Below are positions 13,565 to 21,441 of a stretch of 22,739 bases of DNA, piece after piece (within the stretch, counting starts at the first letter, position 1; the number at the start of each line of letters is the position of its first letter). The position numbers were made by a program, and so were the translations under genes. Origin of the DNA: a virus; the IMG/VR virus record IMGVR_UViG_3300046449_000435, positions 1 to 22,739 of that record; one strand, given 5' to 3'. Below the pieces are notes generated by a model. The model did not search any database, had not been told where the DNA came from, and saw only the letters and a list, made by a program, of their open reading frames with translations.

Positions 13565-13798
13565 TGCACTGGCAAAATCCAGTGCCGGGATTCGAACCCC
13601 GTTTATACCGTAGCGGCCTAAAACACGCACCGCGTGTTTTTTTGTGGCCGGAGTCCGCCTGTTATGGTGGGTCTTTGTTGGGCAACCTTCGGGTTGGCCG
13701 TTCCTACGGGCGGTAGTTCGAACCTGATTTAGACCCACCACCTTATTGAGTTTCGAACCTCACGAGGTGGTCAAAACATTGACCGTAGGAGGCCAAGT
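13565..13798 (+). ncRNA. Structured leader RNA, copy B
   Basis: A leader of about 234 nt. In order: hairpin GCACTGG/CCAGTGC (13566-13585); hairpin 1 CGGG/CCCG with loop ATTCGAAC (13586-13601); pseudoknot strand CCGTAG (13608-13613); T-run hairpin; closing stem TGGTGGGTCT (13665-13674) / AGACCCACCA (13731-13740); UUCG hairpin CAACC/GGTTG (13683-13696); pseudoknot partner CTACGG (13704-13709); site GTTCGAA (13716-13722); hairpin 3 GAG/CTC with loop TTTCGAAC (13748-13761). Outer arms of hairpin 3, ACCACCTT (13737-13744) / GAGGTGGT (13764-13771), overlap the closing stem's 3' strand, so the two compete. AGGAGG is at 13787-13792. Most stems show compensatory changes against copy C. Confidence 0.85.
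13621..13643 (+). terminator. Intrinsic terminator inside leader B
   Basis: AAACACGC (13621-13628) / GCGTGTTT (13632-13639) with a 3-nt loop, followed by T's. It lies about 60-75 nt after the predicted start. Flanking CGGCC/GGCCG (13614-13618/13646-13650) can enclose it. Confidence 0.75.
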
Positions 13799-14383
13799 AT
13801 GGCTATGCAACTGATTCCGCTTCACACTCGCTCTATCAACGAGCAAACCCTCGATACTGTAAACGCCCGTGAACTTCACACCTTTCTTGAACTAGGCCGC
13901 GATTTCTCCAATTGGATAAAAGCTCGCATTGCTCAATATGGCTTTGAAGAGGGCGAAGATTTCATGATTATTTCCCGCTCGCCAAAATTGGCGAGCGGGA
14001 ATCGTGGCGCAACAAAAGAGTATTTCATCACCCTAGACATGGCAAAAGAACTGGCCATGGTCGAACGCAACGAGAAGGGCAAACAAGCCCGCCGCTACTT
14101 CATCGACTGCGAAAAACAACTCACCGAGCAGAAACAACTTCCCGTCACCACGCCCAACACGGCAATCCTCGAAACCGACAAATACCAACTCCTCAACAAC
14201 ATCGTCAAATCCATGCAACTCGACAGCGACCCCGTCGTCGTTCCATCAAAAGAGCTCATCGACCTAATCCAAGCCGTCCGCATGTACCAAACCCAAATAG
14301 CCCAGCTACGCACACCAGACTGGGTAAACGACAACATCACCCGAGTCAAAGACTACGCACAACGTAACTTTGTAGACTTCTAA
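13799..14383 (+). CDS. AntA-type antirepressor, chimeric
   Basis: A 194-residue protein. Residues about 10-105 match the AntA/AntB antirepressor domain: VNARELHTFLELGRDFSNWIK, GFEEGEDF, then EYFITLDMAKELAMVERNEKGKQARRYFI. Such proteins relieve phage repressor control. Residues about 105-194 are almost identical to the last 90 residues of the Rha-type protein at 4889-5491 (LLNNIVKSMQ, VVVPSKELIDLIQAVRMYQ, DWVNDNITRVKDYAQRNFVDF in pieces), while the N-terminal domain is unrelated. ATG 13799 lies six bases after AGGAGG. It is preceded by leader RNA B, which likely controls it. Confidence 0.88.
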   Translation: MAMQLIPLHTRSINEQTLDTVNARELHTFLELGRDFSNWIKARIAQYGFEEGEDFMIISRSPKLASGNRGATKEYFITLDMAKELAMVERNEKGKQARRYFIDCEKQLTEQKQLPVTTPNTAILETDKYQLLNNIVKSMQLDSDPVVVPSKELIDLIQAVRMYQTQIAQLRTPDWVNDNITRVKDYAQRNFVDF

Positions 14384-14407
14384 ACGATACTTTCAAATAG
14401 GAATGAA

Positions 14408-14436
14408 AAAGCCCACAAAAGTGGGCTTTAGTTTTA
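14408..14436. terminator. Bidirectional terminator
   Basis: AAAGCCCAC (14408-14416) / GTGGGCTTT (14421-14429), loop AAAA, with T-rich sequence after it on the plus strand and a T-run on the minus strand. It separates the antirepressor from the convergent gene at 14434. Confidence 0.85.
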
Positions 14437-15513
14437 CTTAAAATACGTAATTAAATCACCTATTTGCGCTTCAATTATTTTTAAATCATCACTAGCTCGT
14501 CTTCTATCGTGAATTTGATCGTTATTTCTCCATGCTATAGCTAGCAAGATGACATTGTAATCATCAAATATTGGCAGGGATGGCTTTATCAGCTTATCGA
14601 AAAAATCATCGGCATAGTCATAGCTTGTTGAGTTATAGAATTTTTTGATGAATAAGGGATGTAAAAAATCAGATTTTAAAGAGTCAACTTCTTCAGCACT
14701 GTCAAACCAGCCTATGATTTTTGAAGTTAAGCTCTCAAGAGAGCTGATATCATTAGCTGAAAGTAAAAGAAATAAGGTTTGAGTTACTTGATCAGAGGTT
14801 TTAATACCTCTTTCAAATGCACTTAAGATTTCTTTAGTATGAAGCAATTCATTGCTAATTTTATGCTTTTCATCCACTAATAGTGCAATTGAGTTGCCAC
14901 TTTCCGCTAGCTCCTTATGAAGTTCTCGATTGCTATCATGGACTTCATTGAAGTTTTTCTGGTGACTAGATAAAGTTTTTTCAATTTCGTCTTTTTCTTT
15001 TGATATGTCATCTAATCGTTTTTGGTAAGAATTAATTTCATTTGTATGTATAACCCTTTCTTGAGCGCTGTCTTGTTCATAAATTTCATGCCGTACTTTA
15101 AGCATTTTTTTAAGTTCGATACTTTGTTCTAATGTAAGCCTTAGGCTTGAGTCCAATTCCTCTTTCTTTTTGAGACTGTCTGCTTTGATTTCTTCTTTCC
15201 AATTGAAAACAATTGATTGTACATAGGGCGATATAAAAGCTAATAGCATAGCTATAAAAAGTGGTATTAGAAAAAAATCTAAGCGTAGCCATCCATCAAA
15301 ATAAATTTTATCTGTTGAAGCCTGCCAACCACCAGAGTAAAGATAGCCCTCAAAGATTTGGACTCTTAGATCTATGTCTTGCTCGCCGAAAAAAAGAGGT
15401 AGAAGGCCTTTCCAGTTATAAAGGAGCCATGTGATTGTGTAAGCCCCCAAAATAGGTGCTGAAACTCTTTCATATAGCGAAGCTTTAAGCGAATTGGTGA
15501 TCTCCTTTATCAA
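14434..15513 (-). CDS. Membrane protein with long coiled coil
   Basis: A 359-residue protein. Two hydrophobic segments (about residues 18-42 and 77-103) flank a 35-residue loop, followed by a Lys/Glu-rich coiled coil (about 105-235) and a C-terminal helical domain. The N-terminal pattern SLKASLYERVSAPILGAYTITWLLYNW is shared by a recurrent family of uncharacterised membrane proteins in mobile elements. The start ATG 15513 is preceded by AAGGAATTAAG on the minus strand. AT-rich. Function unknown; an anti-phage membrane effector is possible but unsupported. Confidence 0.7.
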   Translation of the reverse strand: MIKEITNSLKASLYERVSAPILGAYTITWLLYNWKGLLPLFFGEQDIDLRVQIFEGYLYSGGWQASTDKIYFDGWLRLDFFLIPLFIAMLLAFISPYVQSIVFNWKEEIKADSLKKKEELDSSLRLTLEQSIELKKMLKVRHEIYEQDSAQERVIHTNEINSYQKRLDDISKEKDEIEKTLSSHQKNFNEVHDSNRELHKELAESGNSIALLVDEKHKISNELLHTKEILSAFERGIKTSDQVTQTLFLLLSANDISSLESLTSKIIGWFDSAEEVDSLKSDFLHPLFIKKFYNSTSYDYADDFFDKLIKPSLPIFDDYNVILLAIAWRNNDQIHDRRRASDDLKIIEAQIGDLITYFK

Positions 15514-15579
15514 AACTTAATTCCTTATAATTTAAATGCAAAATGGAATAATATGAAAACATCAATTTAATAGCCACAA

Positions 15580-16461
15580 TTACCTATAATCGACCTCAAC
15601 AGTACACTTATTTCCCCATATCGCTTTCACGAATTCAGGATGATCGATAAACGGATTACGGTTTCCCTGTAATTCTTCCACACGTTCGTTACGACGTTTT
15701 TCAAAGTCGGTGACGATGAATTCGTCATTCCACGCAACCAGTGTACAAAGGTCGCCGATACTGGGTTGGCCGCTTTGCTTTTCGTTCCTGTCCACTATGA
15801 TTAGATCTGGCATGTTTTCGGGTGAGGCGTTGTCGCCCGCTTCGTAACGGGTGGCCATGTAAAAAACCATGCGGGCGATTTGGCCTTTGGCTCGGTCGGT
15901 CGGTTCAAACGATTCATTGGCTTTGTCTACATAGGTGCCACTGAAGACTTTGCTGCCATCGCCTAAGGTGTCGTAGAAAGGTTTGCCGCCCATGTCGTAA
16001 CCATAGTTGCTGTGCGCACCGTTTATATTTCGGTCAGCAGGGCGCAAGTGGTGCAGATCGGTGTAGCCGTCTTGGCTTTGTTTTTTGAATCCTCGTGATT
16101 TTGGCCATACGTGTTCTCGGTCCCAAGAGTCGTGATTGGATTTACCACGGTTTGCCTGGCCAATGCTTCTGGCTTCGTCGAGATAGAGCAATTGAATAAG
16201 ACCGCAGGTCGGCTTTTCGTCAGGGCAAGCGGAATCGGTATAAACCAAGGCTTCCCACACGTCTATCTTCTTGCCGTCGTACCAATCTGTGTTTCCACTT
16301 TGTGTGTACTTAAGCGGCTTCTGCCCGTCGATAATACTGTGAAGCTTTGTCTTTAACGCTTCGCCCGTTAACCCTTCCGTTCCATCGTAATAGCCTGCCG
16401 ACACACAAGCCGAAAAAAACATAAGCAATAAAAAAACACCGCGATACATACCCAACCCCAA
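15580..16461 (-). CDS. endA: Secreted endonuclease I (EndA/Vvn family)
   Basis: A 293-residue protein with an N-terminal signal peptide (about residues 1-22, cleavage near VSA-GYY). The endonuclease I family signature is clear: DREHVWPKSRGF (114-125) with catalytic Glu-His, DLHHLRPADRNINGAHSNY (135-153), and paired cysteines at 79/86. These enzymes are periplasmic or secreted non-specific nucleases with a beta-beta-alpha-metal site, degrading DNA and RNA. A second ATG at 16449 would give a cleaner signal peptide. GC content is higher than in neighbouring genes, so its origin may differ. It sits in an accessory block, so it may be cargo. Confidence 0.9.
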   Translation of the reverse strand: MGLGMYRGVFLLLMFFSACVSAGYYDGTEGLTGEALKTKLHSIIDGQKPLKYTQSGNTDWYDGKKIDVWEALVYTDSACPDEKPTCGLIQLLYLDEARSIGQANRGKSNHDSWDREHVWPKSRGFKKQSQDGYTDLHHLRPADRNINGAHSNYGYDMGGKPFYDTLGDGSKVFSGTYVDKANESFEPTDRAKGQIARMVFYMATRYEAGDNASPENMPDLIIVDRNEKQSGQPSIGDLCTLVAWNDEFIVTDFEKRRNERVEELQGNRNPFIDHPEFVKAIWGNKCTVEVDYR

Positions 16462-16529
16462 AATTGATCATTTGGTCAGAGTGTAAAGCAGTGTTGGATT
16501 TTTTTTGCTTAGAAAATTGAAAGGATTTG

Positions 16530-16685
16530 TTAGTGAGCGTTTGAGTTGTCGAATGCGGCTTTCAAGGCTTCCTCGAGTTGCTCTAATCGTTCTGCAACGA
16601 TGTGCTGGTGTTCTTGTGAAAGTGCTGAAATATCAGCAAGAGAAATGCATTCTAGATCGGTGAGAAGTTGCTGTAAGTGTTCCAT
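16530..16685 (-). CDS. Small helical protein, 51 aa
   Basis: Starts MEHLQQLLTDLECISLADI and ends in a helical EQLEEALKAAF segment. I chose ATG 16685, which has AAGGAT eight bases upstream on the minus strand, over the upstream ATG at 16715. Its first 21 residues are identical, but for one position, to those of the frameshifted paralogue at 17547-17696. The two small genes flank a lipoprotein gene. Function unknown. Confidence 0.6.
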   Translation of the reverse strand: MEHLQQLLTDLECISLADISALSQEHQHIVAERLEQLEEALKAAFDNSNAH

Positions 16686-16754
16686 ATTAATATCCTTAAT
16701 AATATTTATAGCCAATCCTTTGGCTATTCATTTATAGACAATAGCAAATCATAA

Positions 16755-17459
16755 CTATTTCTCAATACCTCTTATTTCGAGAACGTTCTTGTCACTCTCT
16801 GAAAGAGAAACTTCGATTTTTCTACCTGTATTTGTTCCTATATAAGGCATTGCCGCAGCAACTAGAACAGGAAAAATAAAACGTAAGTCATTACTGCTTC
16901 CACTGGAAATAACAGACGTTTTCCAGAGGTTGGTCATATCTTTATCTTCAGAGTAATTGGATACATCAAATGCTGTTAACTGCATAGTACGTGTATAGGT
17001 AGTTGAAGTCCCAATATGAGATGTACTGCCTGTGATGCCGTATGTGGGGGTATATGTAGTTGTGCTTGCATAGTTAGCATTGTTGCCATAGGTGTTTACT
17101 GTGCCGTAGGTGTTAGAAGAAGAAACACCTGTTTGTCCATAAGTGGGTATTGAATAGCTGTATTGATGTTGCTTCGGTTCACTTATGCTATAACCCAAAA
17201 AAATAGCAACATCAGCATCAGTAGGCATTGTGGCTTTTTCATAACCTAATAATTTTAGCGCTTTATCAATGTAACTTGCATACTCTTTAAACTGAAGGTC
17301 ATTAATATTGATTTTTTCATTATCTGATAGAAGTATATATTCCGTTTTTTCTTGGACTTCAGTTGTACTGATGGAGTCAACATTAACGTAATATTTACTG
17401 GTAGCGCAGCCCTGCAAGAGGACTAGAAAAAACGACAGTATTATTAGTTTTTTTTTCAT
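16755..17459 (-). CDS. Lipoprotein, DUF4136-like
   Basis: A 234-residue protein with a type II signal peptide and lipobox LLQGC (Cys18). It has an N-terminal half of strand-helix pattern (YIDKALKLLGYEKAT, DADVAIFLGYSI), a low-complexity Tyr/Thr/Ser/Gly segment (about 95-150), and a C-terminal part with YTRTMQLTAFDVSNY and FIFPVLVAAAMPYIG. This layout is close to the DUF4136-type lipoproteins of Gram-negative outer membranes. The ATG 17459 is preceded by GGAAGACCC on the minus strand. A role on the cell envelope is inferred. Confidence 0.75.
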   Translation of the reverse strand: MKKKLIILSFFLVLLQGCATSKYYVNVDSISTTEVQEKTEYILLSDNEKININDLQFKEYASYIDKALKLLGYEKATMPTDADVAIFLGYSISEPKQHQYSYSIPTYGQTGVSSSNTYGTVNTYGNNANYASTTTYTPTYGITGSTSHIGTSTTYTRTMQLTAFDVSNYSEDKDMTNLWKTSVISSGSSNDLRFIFPVLVAAAMPYIGTNTGRKIEVSLSESDKNVLEIRGIEK

Positions 17460-17546
17460 TTTTTTGGGTCTTCCTTAGTCGTTCTTATTAACATAATTCA
17501 ATACAGTTAGTATAAGGCACATTACAGGTTATGACTGTTAATTGAT

Positions 17547-17696
17547 CTATCTTTTATTGCTAAAGCCACTTTTAGTGCATCTTGCAGCTTGCTCAAAACG
17601 CACTGTAATAAGGTCTTGGTTGGCTTCTGGTATCGCTGAAATATCAGCAAGAGAAATGCATTCTAGATCGGTGAGAAGTTGCTTTAAGTGTTCCAT
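17547..17696 (-). pseudogene. Frameshifted paralogue of the 51-aa protein
   Basis: Starts MEHLKQLLTDLECISLADIS after a good AAGGAG, like the gene at 16685, and stays alignable to ...RFEQ. It then reads AARCTKSGFSNKR to a stop. Dropping one base after the codons for Glu-Gln gives LQDALKVALAIKDR, which matches LEEALKAAFDN of the paralogue. A single-base insertion therefore most likely broke the C-terminus. It could still make a 49-residue product. Confidence 0.6.
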
Positions 17697-17774
17697 ATTG
17701 TCTCCTTGACGTTGGATTAGTCCATTCCTTGAACGTGAATAATCATTGCACACCAGAAAGATGTTTTGTATCAA

Positions 17775-18059
17775 AATGCTACAAAAAGAGAGAGAAATTT
17801 TTTAGGAATGCTAAAAAAATGCTAAAGCGTTGAAGTGGTGTATGTATATTATTGAAAATTAGGGAGTTTTTTTAGAGTTTGTCCAATCCATCATGGGTGC
17901 AATGCTAAAGCGCCTATCTACTGTATCCCTTGAATTTAAAGGCTTTGGCTCTGTTTTTGATGTTTTTTCTATTAGCATTTAATCGTCTTTTAGGGGTCGT
18001 TTTAGGGGTGTTTTGGTATTACAGTGCTAAAGAAATGCTAAAATTAGTTTTGTAGCATT
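17775..18059. repeat. Cluster of AATGCTAAA sites
   Basis: Eight copies of AATGCTAAA or one-base-plus variants: forward at 17775, 17807, 17818, 17901, 18023 and 18034; reverse at 17971 and 18051. The pairs 17807/17818 and 18023/18034 are both spaced 11 bp, about one helical turn. The region has no gene (17697-18228). Such a layout fits iterons or an operator cluster for a phage or plasmid DNA-binding protein. Confidence 0.6.
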
Positions 18060-18228
18060 TTTTATAACACCCTCTAAACAAGGCATTTTCATGCGTTCTC
18101 GGTTGTTACGTTTGATTATGTCATAAAATTACAAGATTTCTAAGGGACAAGTGAGTCTAGTTTCAGATTAACGGGAAAAACAACCTTAAAGTGTACTGAT
18201 AAGAGTAAATAGGGCGTCATCAGTTTGT

Positions 18229-20061
18229 TTGATTGAAACAATGTGTTGTCTTATTAGGAGTGCCATAGCTAAGAAGCAAGAAGGCATTGCCGACATCGTC
18301 ACCGCCGCAGGGCAATCCGGCATCGAAAAAAGCCAACTGCTCCAGTTTGCTGAATCCGCCACCAAAATGAGCGTCGCATGGGACGTATCCGCAGAAGAGG
18401 CCGGTTCCACCCTCGCCACATGGCGCGCGGCCATGGGACTCACCCAAAAGAACGCTCTAGACCTCGCCGACGCCACCAACTACCTAAGCAACAACATGAA
18501 CGCTAAGGCAAAGGACATTGCCGCCGTCATGGTGCGCCAAGGCTCCACCGCCATGGGCGCAGGCTTAAACTACAACCAAACCGCCGCCTTATCCGCCAGT
18601 CTCATTGCCGGTGGCGCCACCCAAGAAGTCGCCGCCACCGCGCTAAAAAACATCACCGGACGACTCACATCAGGCTACGCCGCCACCGCCGCCCAACAAG
18701 ACGCCCAAGGCACCCTTGTAGAAGTCATGCGCGGGCTAAAAGACGTCAACGCCACAGACCGAGGCGCAGTAATCTCGCAACTCTTCGGTGAAGAAGTAAA
18801 AGGCGCCGTCGCCAAACTCGTCACCACACTGGACGACGACAAAAACGGCCTCGTCGCCGCCTTTGCCAAAGTCGCCAACCAAGCCGATCGCACCAACAGC
18901 GTCAACGACGAATACGCCAACCGCGCCGCCACCCGTGGCCACAAACTAGCCATGCTCGGCGCCAAATTCGACCGCATGACCATCGTACTGGGCGACCGAC
19001 TCTTGCCCGTGCTCGACGCCGTGTTACCGCCGCTCATGTCCGTAGTGGACAGCGTGGCCAACTTTGCCGAAGCCAACCCACAGCTTGCCAGCGGTTTACT
19101 TGGCGTGGCCGCCGCCATCGCCGTGGTCAAAGCCGGTGCCATCGCCTTCAAACTCGCCAAACTCACCCTGGGCAACGGGCGGGATCGCTTCAACCTTGGC
19201 AAAACCAAACTCACCAGCACCACCGATCAAACCACCCAAAGCGCCAACCGAGCATCCCGATCCCTCGATCGACTCAACCGAAAACTAAACGGACTCGGCG
19301 CAGGCGCCGGTTATGGAGGAAGAGGAGGACGAGCAGGAATAAGAGGAAGTGCAGGAAGAGTTGGAACAAGGGGAAAGACACTAGGAAACAGTGAGCCACA
19401 CAGTCGAATTGGTAACCGACTCGCAGGTCTAAGAAGTTATGAAGATCAAATTTCAGACCGTAACAACCCAACCAAACGCGCCAGCGCAGGCGGCCGCTTT
19501 GGTAAGTTTGGCAAACTCGGTGCCTTAAAAGGCGCAGGGCGATTCTTTCGGCCACTGGACATGGCCATGCAAGGTGTCAGCCTCGCTTCTGCCATGTCAG
19601 GCGGCAGCGGCACCGAAATAGGCGCGACCGCAGGCGACATGGTAGGGGGAATGGGTGGCGCCGCCGCGGGCGGCTTAGCCGGAGCCGCCATAGGTTCCGT
19701 CGTGCCCATTATTGGCACCGCCATTGGTGGAATCGTTGGCTCCATCGCAGGCGGCATGGGCGGAGGCGCGCTAGGGGAATGGATCGGCAGCAACATAGGC
19801 GGCTGGTTTGAAGACGACAAAACCGACCAACCCGCACCAGAAGCAATAGCCCAACAAACCAAACAACTGCAAAGCAACAACAAAAGCATGACCTTCGCGC
19901 CAACCATCCACCTAGCACCAACAGGCAACCCAGCCTACGACCAACAAGTCAGCGACCAAGTGATAGAACGCCTAAAAGCTGAATTTACACAGGGCATGAT
20001 GGGCAACATGGACGTGGCGACAAGAGCCGATGGGAGCTTGACGGATAAGAGGGGGAGTTAG
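18229..20061 (+). CDS. T: Second tape measure gene, 5'-truncated
   Basis: A 610-codon open frame nearly identical to the gene at 1-1677 where they overlap. Homology to phage tape measures starts only around codon 15 (after 18270); upstream DNA is AT-rich and unrelated. The first usable starts (TTG 18229, ATG 18241) therefore lie in foreign sequence, and the gene has lost its 5' part. Compared with the first copy it lacks 19 residues between two QQDA repeats, from a 57-bp deletion. It is probably not functional as a tape measure and serves as a sequence scaffold. Cargo follows its stop codon directly; 20062-20251 holds nothing I recognise. Confidence 0.85.
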   Translation: MIETMCCLIRSAIAKKQEGIADIVTAAGQSGIEKSQLLQFAESATKMSVAWDVSAEEAGSTLATWRAAMGLTQKNALDLADATNYLSNNMNAKAKDIAAVMVRQGSTAMGAGLNYNQTAALSASLIAGGATQEVAATALKNITGRLTSGYAATAAQQDAQGTLVEVMRGLKDVNATDRGAVISQLFGEEVKGAVAKLVTTLDDDKNGLVAAFAKVANQADRTNSVNDEYANRAATRGHKLAMLGAKFDRMTIVLGDRLLPVLDAVLPPLMSVVDSVANFAEANPQLASGLLGVAAAIAVVKAGAIAFKLAKLTLGNGRDRFNLGKTKLTSTTDQTTQSANRASRSLDRLNRKLNGLGAGAGYGGRGGRAGIRGSAGRVGTRGKTLGNSEPHSRIGNRLAGLRSYEDQISDRNNPTKRASAGGRFGKFGKLGALKGAGRFFRPLDMAMQGVSLASAMSGGSGTEIGATAGDMVGGMGGAAAGGLAGAAIGSVVPIIGTAIGGIVGSIAGGMGGGALGEWIGSNIGGWFEDDKTDQPAPEAIAQQTKQLQSNNKSMTFAPTIHLAPTGNPAYDQQVSDQVIERLKAEFTQGMMGNMDVATRADGSLTDKRGS

Positions 20062-20251
20062 ACTTGAGAATTGTCATTGGATTGTAAGGTTTTTTTCTGG
20101 TGTTGGAGCTAGAAGGCTACTAAGATCAATAGGTAAGAATTCATGATGTTTATAATAATGACTTTAGTGTTTGTATGTTATAGCCAGTTACACAAAATTT
20201 TGAACATATGTAAAAATACATTCTTAAAATAATATTTAAGGAAAAATTATC

Positions 20252-20566
20252 GTGGATATAAAAGAATTTATATCAGAAACACTTAGTCAAATTACAGAGT
20301 CTATAGAGGGTAATTCATCAAGCTTAAACCCAGATGATTTAGAGGCTCATGAATTGTCTAAGGTTAGAAGCGTAAGCACCATCGTAAAAGGAGGATTCAT
20401 TACTTCTGTAGAATTCGATGTTGCTGTAACTGAGTCTAGCTCGAAAGATGGAGGCGCTAAATTATCAATTGCTGGTTTTGGATCTCTTGGCGGTGATTTA
20501 ACAACAGGCTCTCAAACAGTGAGTAGAATAAAATTTACTGTACCACTGCATATTAAGAAAAAATAA
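20252..20566 (+). CDS. Trypco2-like small protein
   Basis: A 104-residue protein starting at GTG 20252 after AAGGAAAAA. A helical start (DIKEFISETLSQITESIEG) is followed by beta-rich sequence with FDVAVTESSSKDGGAKLSIAGFG and SRIKFTVPLHI. This matches the layout of the trypsin-co-occurring domain (Trypco2), a small domain reported in conflict and signalling systems with diverse effectors. The call is from pattern only. It is 45 bases before the HEPN-like gene and on the same strand, so it may be its regulator or adaptor. Confidence 0.55.
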   Translation: MDIKEFISETLSQITESIEGNSSSLNPDDLEAHELSKVRSVSTIVKGGFITSVEFDVAVTESSSKDGGAKLSIAGFGSLGGDLTTGSQTVSRIKFTVPLHIKKK

Positions 20567-20610
20567 TATCAGTATGAATGGTTTTTTATTAGTGCTATGG
20601 ACAGAGCCGC

Positions 20611-21441
20611 ATGATTAAAAGTTTTGAACTTAGTGTATTGGAATCATTAGCCAAGGTGTTAGGTGCTACTAACGGTGGTTTTTCGGGAACCCAAATTGGG
20701 GGGCTACTGTCTGAAACAGGTTTCCCTGACCCTTCACCAGGTGACACAAAATGGAAAAGGTTATATCAAGCATTTGTTGAAAAGCAGTCAATAGATCGAT
20801 GTGCAAATAATATTGGATTATTTATAGAACACTCAATGAGTCCAGTAAGACATTATGATCGACAAGAATGGTACTCTGATACGAAATATAAACTGAATCA
20901 AATATTAGGGTTCTCTGGTATAGAGCTTGAAGATAATGGAAAACTTAAAGCTGTCAATCGTGTTCAAACAATATCTGAGTCAAAAGCTAGAGCAAGTAAA
21001 CTTAAAGAGGCTTTGTTATCACGCAACGTTCATCCTGATGTATTGCTGTTCTGTAGAGAAGAGCTTCTTGTAGATAATTATTTTCATTCCGTATTCGAAG
21101 CTACAAAAAGTGTAGCAGAAAAAATTAGAAGGAAAACTGGATTAACTTCAGATGGTGCAGTTTTAATTGATGAAGCTTTTTCTTTCAATAATAAAATACC
21201 TCATCTTGCACTAAGCACATTACAAACAGATAGTGAGCAAAGTGAGCAAAAGGGTTTTTCAAACTTGCTAAAAGGATTATTCGGAACATTTAGAAATACG
21301 ACAGCTCACGCTCCTAAAATTACTTGGTCAATTCAAGAACAAGATGCACTAGACATTTTGTCAATGGTCTCCTTAGTTCATCGTCGATTGGATGGTGCTA
21401 CGGAGGCTCAAAAAATGTACCTAGGAAAACAAGGAATATGA
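20611..21441 (+). CDS. TIGR02391/Ymh-family HEPN-like protein
   Basis: A 276-residue protein. The C-terminal half matches the Ymh family: DNYFHSVFEATKSVAEKIRRK (155-175), then GFSNLLKGLFGTFRNTTAH (215-233), where RNTTAH is the R-x4-H type motif of HEPN ribonucleases. The N-terminal part (1-110) has LESLAKVLGATNGGFSGTQIGGLL, usual for longer family members. HEPN proteins often cleave RNA upon phage attack. Its stop codon overlaps the next start (ATGA), so translation is coupled to the DUF4365 gene. Confidence 0.85.
   Translation: MIKSFELSVLESLAKVLGATNGGFSGTQIGGLLSETGFPDPSPGDTKWKRLYQAFVEKQSIDRCANNIGLFIEHSMSPVRHYDRQEWYSDTKYKLNQILGFSGIELEDNGKLKAVNRVQTISESKARASKLKEALLSRNVHPDVLLFCREELLVDNYFHSVFEATKSVAEKIRRKTGLTSDGAVLIDEAFSFNNKIPHLALSTLQTDSEQSEQKGFSNLLKGLFGTFRNTTAHAPKITWSIQEQDALDILSMVSLVHRRLDGATEAQKMYLGKQGI

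Noticed and set aside
13586-13605. tRNA-like T-arm (GGGGTTCGAATCCC on the minus strand) and TTCGAA elements resembling tRNA T-loops
   Set aside because: No acceptor, D-arm or anticodon arm can be fitted around it on either strand. The same place reads TTAGAAC in copy C, which a T-loop would not tolerate. It is explained by hairpin 1 of the leader RNA.
13484-13741. Minus-strand reading frames over the leaders (also 4620-4877 and 22387-22596), two of which share a TKKHA-RVLG segment
   Set aside because: They cross the promoter, T-run hairpin and covarying stems. The shared residues follow from the conserved RNA, and substitutions fit base pairing rather than codon positions.
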